Source: Callipepla californica brunnescens (Eukaryota > Chordata > Aves > Galliformes > Odontophoridae). Taken from it: a stretch of 64,000 nt of DNA. Both the position numbers and the translations under genes were made by a program. Location: contig JALIRH010000004.1 of the NCBI GenBank assembly GCA_023055505.1, forward strand, positions 35,035,502-35,099,501. The letters run 5' to 3'. The notes below the pieces were generated by a model. The model saw nothing but the letters and a program-made list of their open reading frames with translations. It had not been told where the DNA came from and did no database searches. Below are positions 61,201 to 64,000 of this stretch, one piece after another. How positions within the stretch are numbered: the first letter of the stretch is position 1; each line of letters begins with the position of its first letter.

Positions 61201-64000
61201 ATAACAGTCAGTCTAGGATATAATCTTAGCAAAGCTTATGAAATTTAGCAAGCTATTAGTCATTTACTGAGGATCTGTAGCTGCAACCTGTTGCTTGATA
61301 TCAGGGTTTGAACTTTGGAGACCATGATAACAGAAAATACATTAAATAGATCTCATTTTATTCTGTAGAAGTTAACAATTATTAAATTATTCTGGTAGCT
61401 GTCTTCTGATTTGAAAATTCAGACATAACAATACTTTAAGATTACAGCAATATGAAAGGATTTTCACAATACCTTTTTTTTTTTCTTTTTCTTTTAATTA
61501 TTACTTCTTGGGGCTAAAGGCCTATCAATTAAGTTGTTATATTCTTTTATCCTAACTACTGAAATTCAGAGACAGCTCTTCACATTTAGTCCTGTGGCAC
61601 CATGATCTGTCTTGGTCATAAGGATTTCCTTACTACTTGCAGGTGCCATTGTACGGTTACTTCAGTGCTCTTCTAATTCTGGCTTTGATCCAGAGACAAT
61701 AAATGATGAAGCTTTTCTTTCTCTGAAAATCAAAGCAATTAGACTTCATTTTGTTAGTTTCTGTCTCCTGGCAAAACTCCTTCTAGTCTGTGATCTGTCC
61801 CTTTAAGGAAAATGAACTACTATTGGCACAGATTTATTTTTAAATACTAGCCTGGAGTATGCCCTTTTTTTTTTTTTTTTTTACATTTTGAGGTCTTCCT
61901 TATGCAGCTACTCAGCCATGTAACTCATAGTTGTACAATCAAAGAATATTGTTAGAATCAGTTATTCTGGAGGCTTTTCACCCATCAGAAAGTTTCCTTC
62001 TCTGACAAATGTGGTTGAATTAGTGCAGTAAACTTTAGCAGGTTTCTGGAAAATATGATACTTAGCATTTTATTTCTGCAATATGTTTCATGCGCTCTAA
62101 CAATATTCAGAATCTCTCAGACTGTACTATTTGATGACCGTCTCGGTGAGTCAAAATATGTGTTGGTTATATGAGAGCTGCAAGGTCATATTGTTCTGAG
62201 AGGTGAAATATGGCTAGCAGGCCAATGGAATATGTCATCTCCTTCTACTTAGAGGTAGTGAGGACACATATAGAAAAACCTAACCAGTATTGGGCTTCTT
62301 CATTCAAGAAAAATACTGAATAACTGGACAGAGTCCAGAAATGAAGACTAAAGTTTATATAGATATCTGAATGTGCTTTACAAATTTTATGGAGACTTTT
62401 TTTTTTTTTTTTTTTTTTGTAGGGTAAGAGAAAGTAGTGCAGATATTGAACAAAATCCTTAAAGTGGATGGTGGAGCATCCACCCTCAGAGGTTTATTTA
62501 TACCTGAATAGTCAAAGCCATGTCTGATCAATTTTGCTATTAGCAATACAACTGAGAGGTTGCATTAGAGGTATCAGCATTCCAACTAAAATTTCTATGA
62601 GCCTGTGGTTTAATCTAGTAAGTTTGCTTGGGAGAAATGCATGTTTTAAAATGGATAACAAGTAAGTTATACAGAATAAAGTCTAAATTGTAAGTCAGTT
62701 CATTTGTATTGGCCTTAAAATAATCAGGAGATTTTTCAAGAAAAAAAATATGAAATATCAGTGCACTTCTTTGCATTTTGCTATGCTGACTAGAAATAAC
62801 GAAAACATTTCAAAATCCAGTCTGAAATTTCTAACAGAATGCACATTTTCTTCACACATATATACATTCCATCTATAGCACTTCTGAGGTTTAAAGTTAA
62901 TGACCTGTACAAAAATGATCTGTGTGATCAGAAAAAGTGTACAGATTGCATGCTATATTTTCTCTCTACCAAAATTTCAGCATAAACATTCAAGTAGCAC
63001 TTGGGAACTAATTTCAACCAACTTTCAATGAAACTGAAGTCTCTAAATGCTACTCTTGCCTTTGAAGTTCTATCATGTAGCTCAGTTTCAGAATCCTGGT
63101 GCTCATTTTGTCAACTTACTTCTAAGGCAAAGAAGGTATTATAAATTTATTCTGCTTTGAAAAGTAGTTTTGAAAAAGGATATTGAAGAACATTGGATCC
63201 ATGCTAAATCAGGAGAAAAATTCCTGAACAGCTCTTCTTTTGAATTCACCCAAACAGAGTGGAAAAAATGTAGAACGATGGAAAAGAAACTGACTTTCCA
63301 TCTGCTGGCCTCAAAAGAGATTTAAAAAAAAGATTTATTTCCCCTGAAACTACTGAAATATTCTATCTTGTATTCCTCTGGCAGTGGAAGTAAAAAGATT
63401 GTGAATGGTTTAACAATTCTTCGTAGGCTCTCATTTTTTTCTTCCTTCTCTAAAACTTGAAGAAGGAATGTACATTTTCCTAACATATATATAATGAACC
63501 AATGTGCTGTGTATATGTTCTCTGGATATGGCTCCAAAATTTTTCAAAACTTTTTCCTTCTTTCCTCATCTGTTTTCAAGTTGTCTTTTGTATTACCTTC
63601 TTCTTTGACCTGTATGCCATCATAAACACTAAGAAACAGAGCTCTCACTTCTCTCTACTTCTGTAAATTCTGTTTCAGAATAATGTCAAAAAAGTGCATG
63701 CAGAACTGGGCATATATTCACGGATACAGATAGAAATACAAATAGAGATACAGGTATTTTTAGAAATTAGATTAATTCAATATCTTAAATTTGGGGGCTA
63801 TATCTAGATTTCACTAATGTTCCTGCCTATATTATTAAAAATATTTTTCATGGAAGTTCAACAGTCATCTTGGTCTTCTAAAATCCAGGTCTTGCATTTT
63901 TGGGTGGTGTAAGTTTTCCAGTTTAAAAAGAAAACCTTACTGTGTGGTCTTTGCAGAGATTGAGTTTGTGTGACTATGAAAGATGAAGAGAGAGGGGTTA
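58264..64000. other. Noncoding interval to the window end, no gene recognised
   Basis: AT-rich DNA with (TAAA)4 at 58841-58856, a doubled AATTTAATAATG motif within about 59726-59760, A19 at 60090-60108, T18 at 61865-61882 and T22 at 62397-62418. No exon, RNA gene or convincing interspersed repeat was recognised. Confidence 0.6.

Noticed and set aside
1..64000. CRISPR arrays, operons, phage or plasmid genes
   Set aside because: No regularly spaced direct repeats, ribosome-binding-site-linked ORFs or prokaryotic gene density are present; the CR1 content shows vertebrate nuclear DNA.

Overview
This 64 kb window reads as AT-rich vertebrate nuclear DNA, almost certainly avian. Every confidently recognisable interspersed repeat is either a CR1 LINE fragment (nine intervals, both strands, at least two subfamilies by tail sequence) or one solo-LTR-like element of a bird-type endogenous retrovirus. 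I see no mammalian L1 or Alu-type sequence. No bacterial-style gene organisation, rRNA, tRNA or CRISPR array is visible. The species and the host locus cannot be named from the sequence alone.

No protein-coding exon can be assigned to a known host gene. Nearly all short open frames are chance frames in low-complexity or AT-rich DNA. The ones with real homology are remnants of the CR1 ORF2 protein: the C-terminal tail at 10.64-10.97 kb, and an endonuclease tail plus post-catalytic tail at 48.45-49.47 kb. The window is best read as intergenic or long-intron sequence. The first ~71 bases are a sharp exception: nine CpGs and high GC, then an abrupt fall to CpG-poor DNA. A CpG-island promoter or first exon may therefore lie just left of the window.

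Layout. 1-71: CpG-rich edge. 0.07-5.6 kb: plain noncoding DNA. 5.6 kb: CR1 (-). 8.6 and 11.2 kb: two copies of an unnamed dispersed repeat on either side of a CR1 (+) at 10.65-11.06 kb. Between them, at 10.33-10.41 kb, is a 50-nt pyrimidine tract followed by a microexon-like unit. 14.26-14.76 kb: GC-richer block with short ORFs, one signal-peptide-like. 18.6 and 21.5 kb: CR1 (+). 24.17-24.23 kb: a perfect 26-bp palindrome and an adjacent hairpin. 27.8 and 30.7 kb: CR1 (-) tails. 30.8-45.2 kb: about 14 kb with no recognisable interspersed repeat, only simple repeats, including a T30/A31 inverted pair around 753 bp. 45.2 kb: CR1 (-). 48.4-49.55 kb: an internally deleted CR1 (+), followed 31 bp later by a second CR1 (+) of another subfamily. 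53.9 kb: CR1 (-). 56.34-56.98 kb: an end-to-end LTR (-) carrying an AT microsatellite. 58.1 kb: CR1 (+) tail. The remainder to 64 kb is noncoding with homopolymer runs.

I found no convincing undescribed biological system. The observations most worth testing are the microexon-like unit, the 24.2 kb palindrome/hairpin pair, the RT-less CR1 and its neighbours, the unnamed repeat pair, the head-out T30/A31 pair and the repeat-poor interval.
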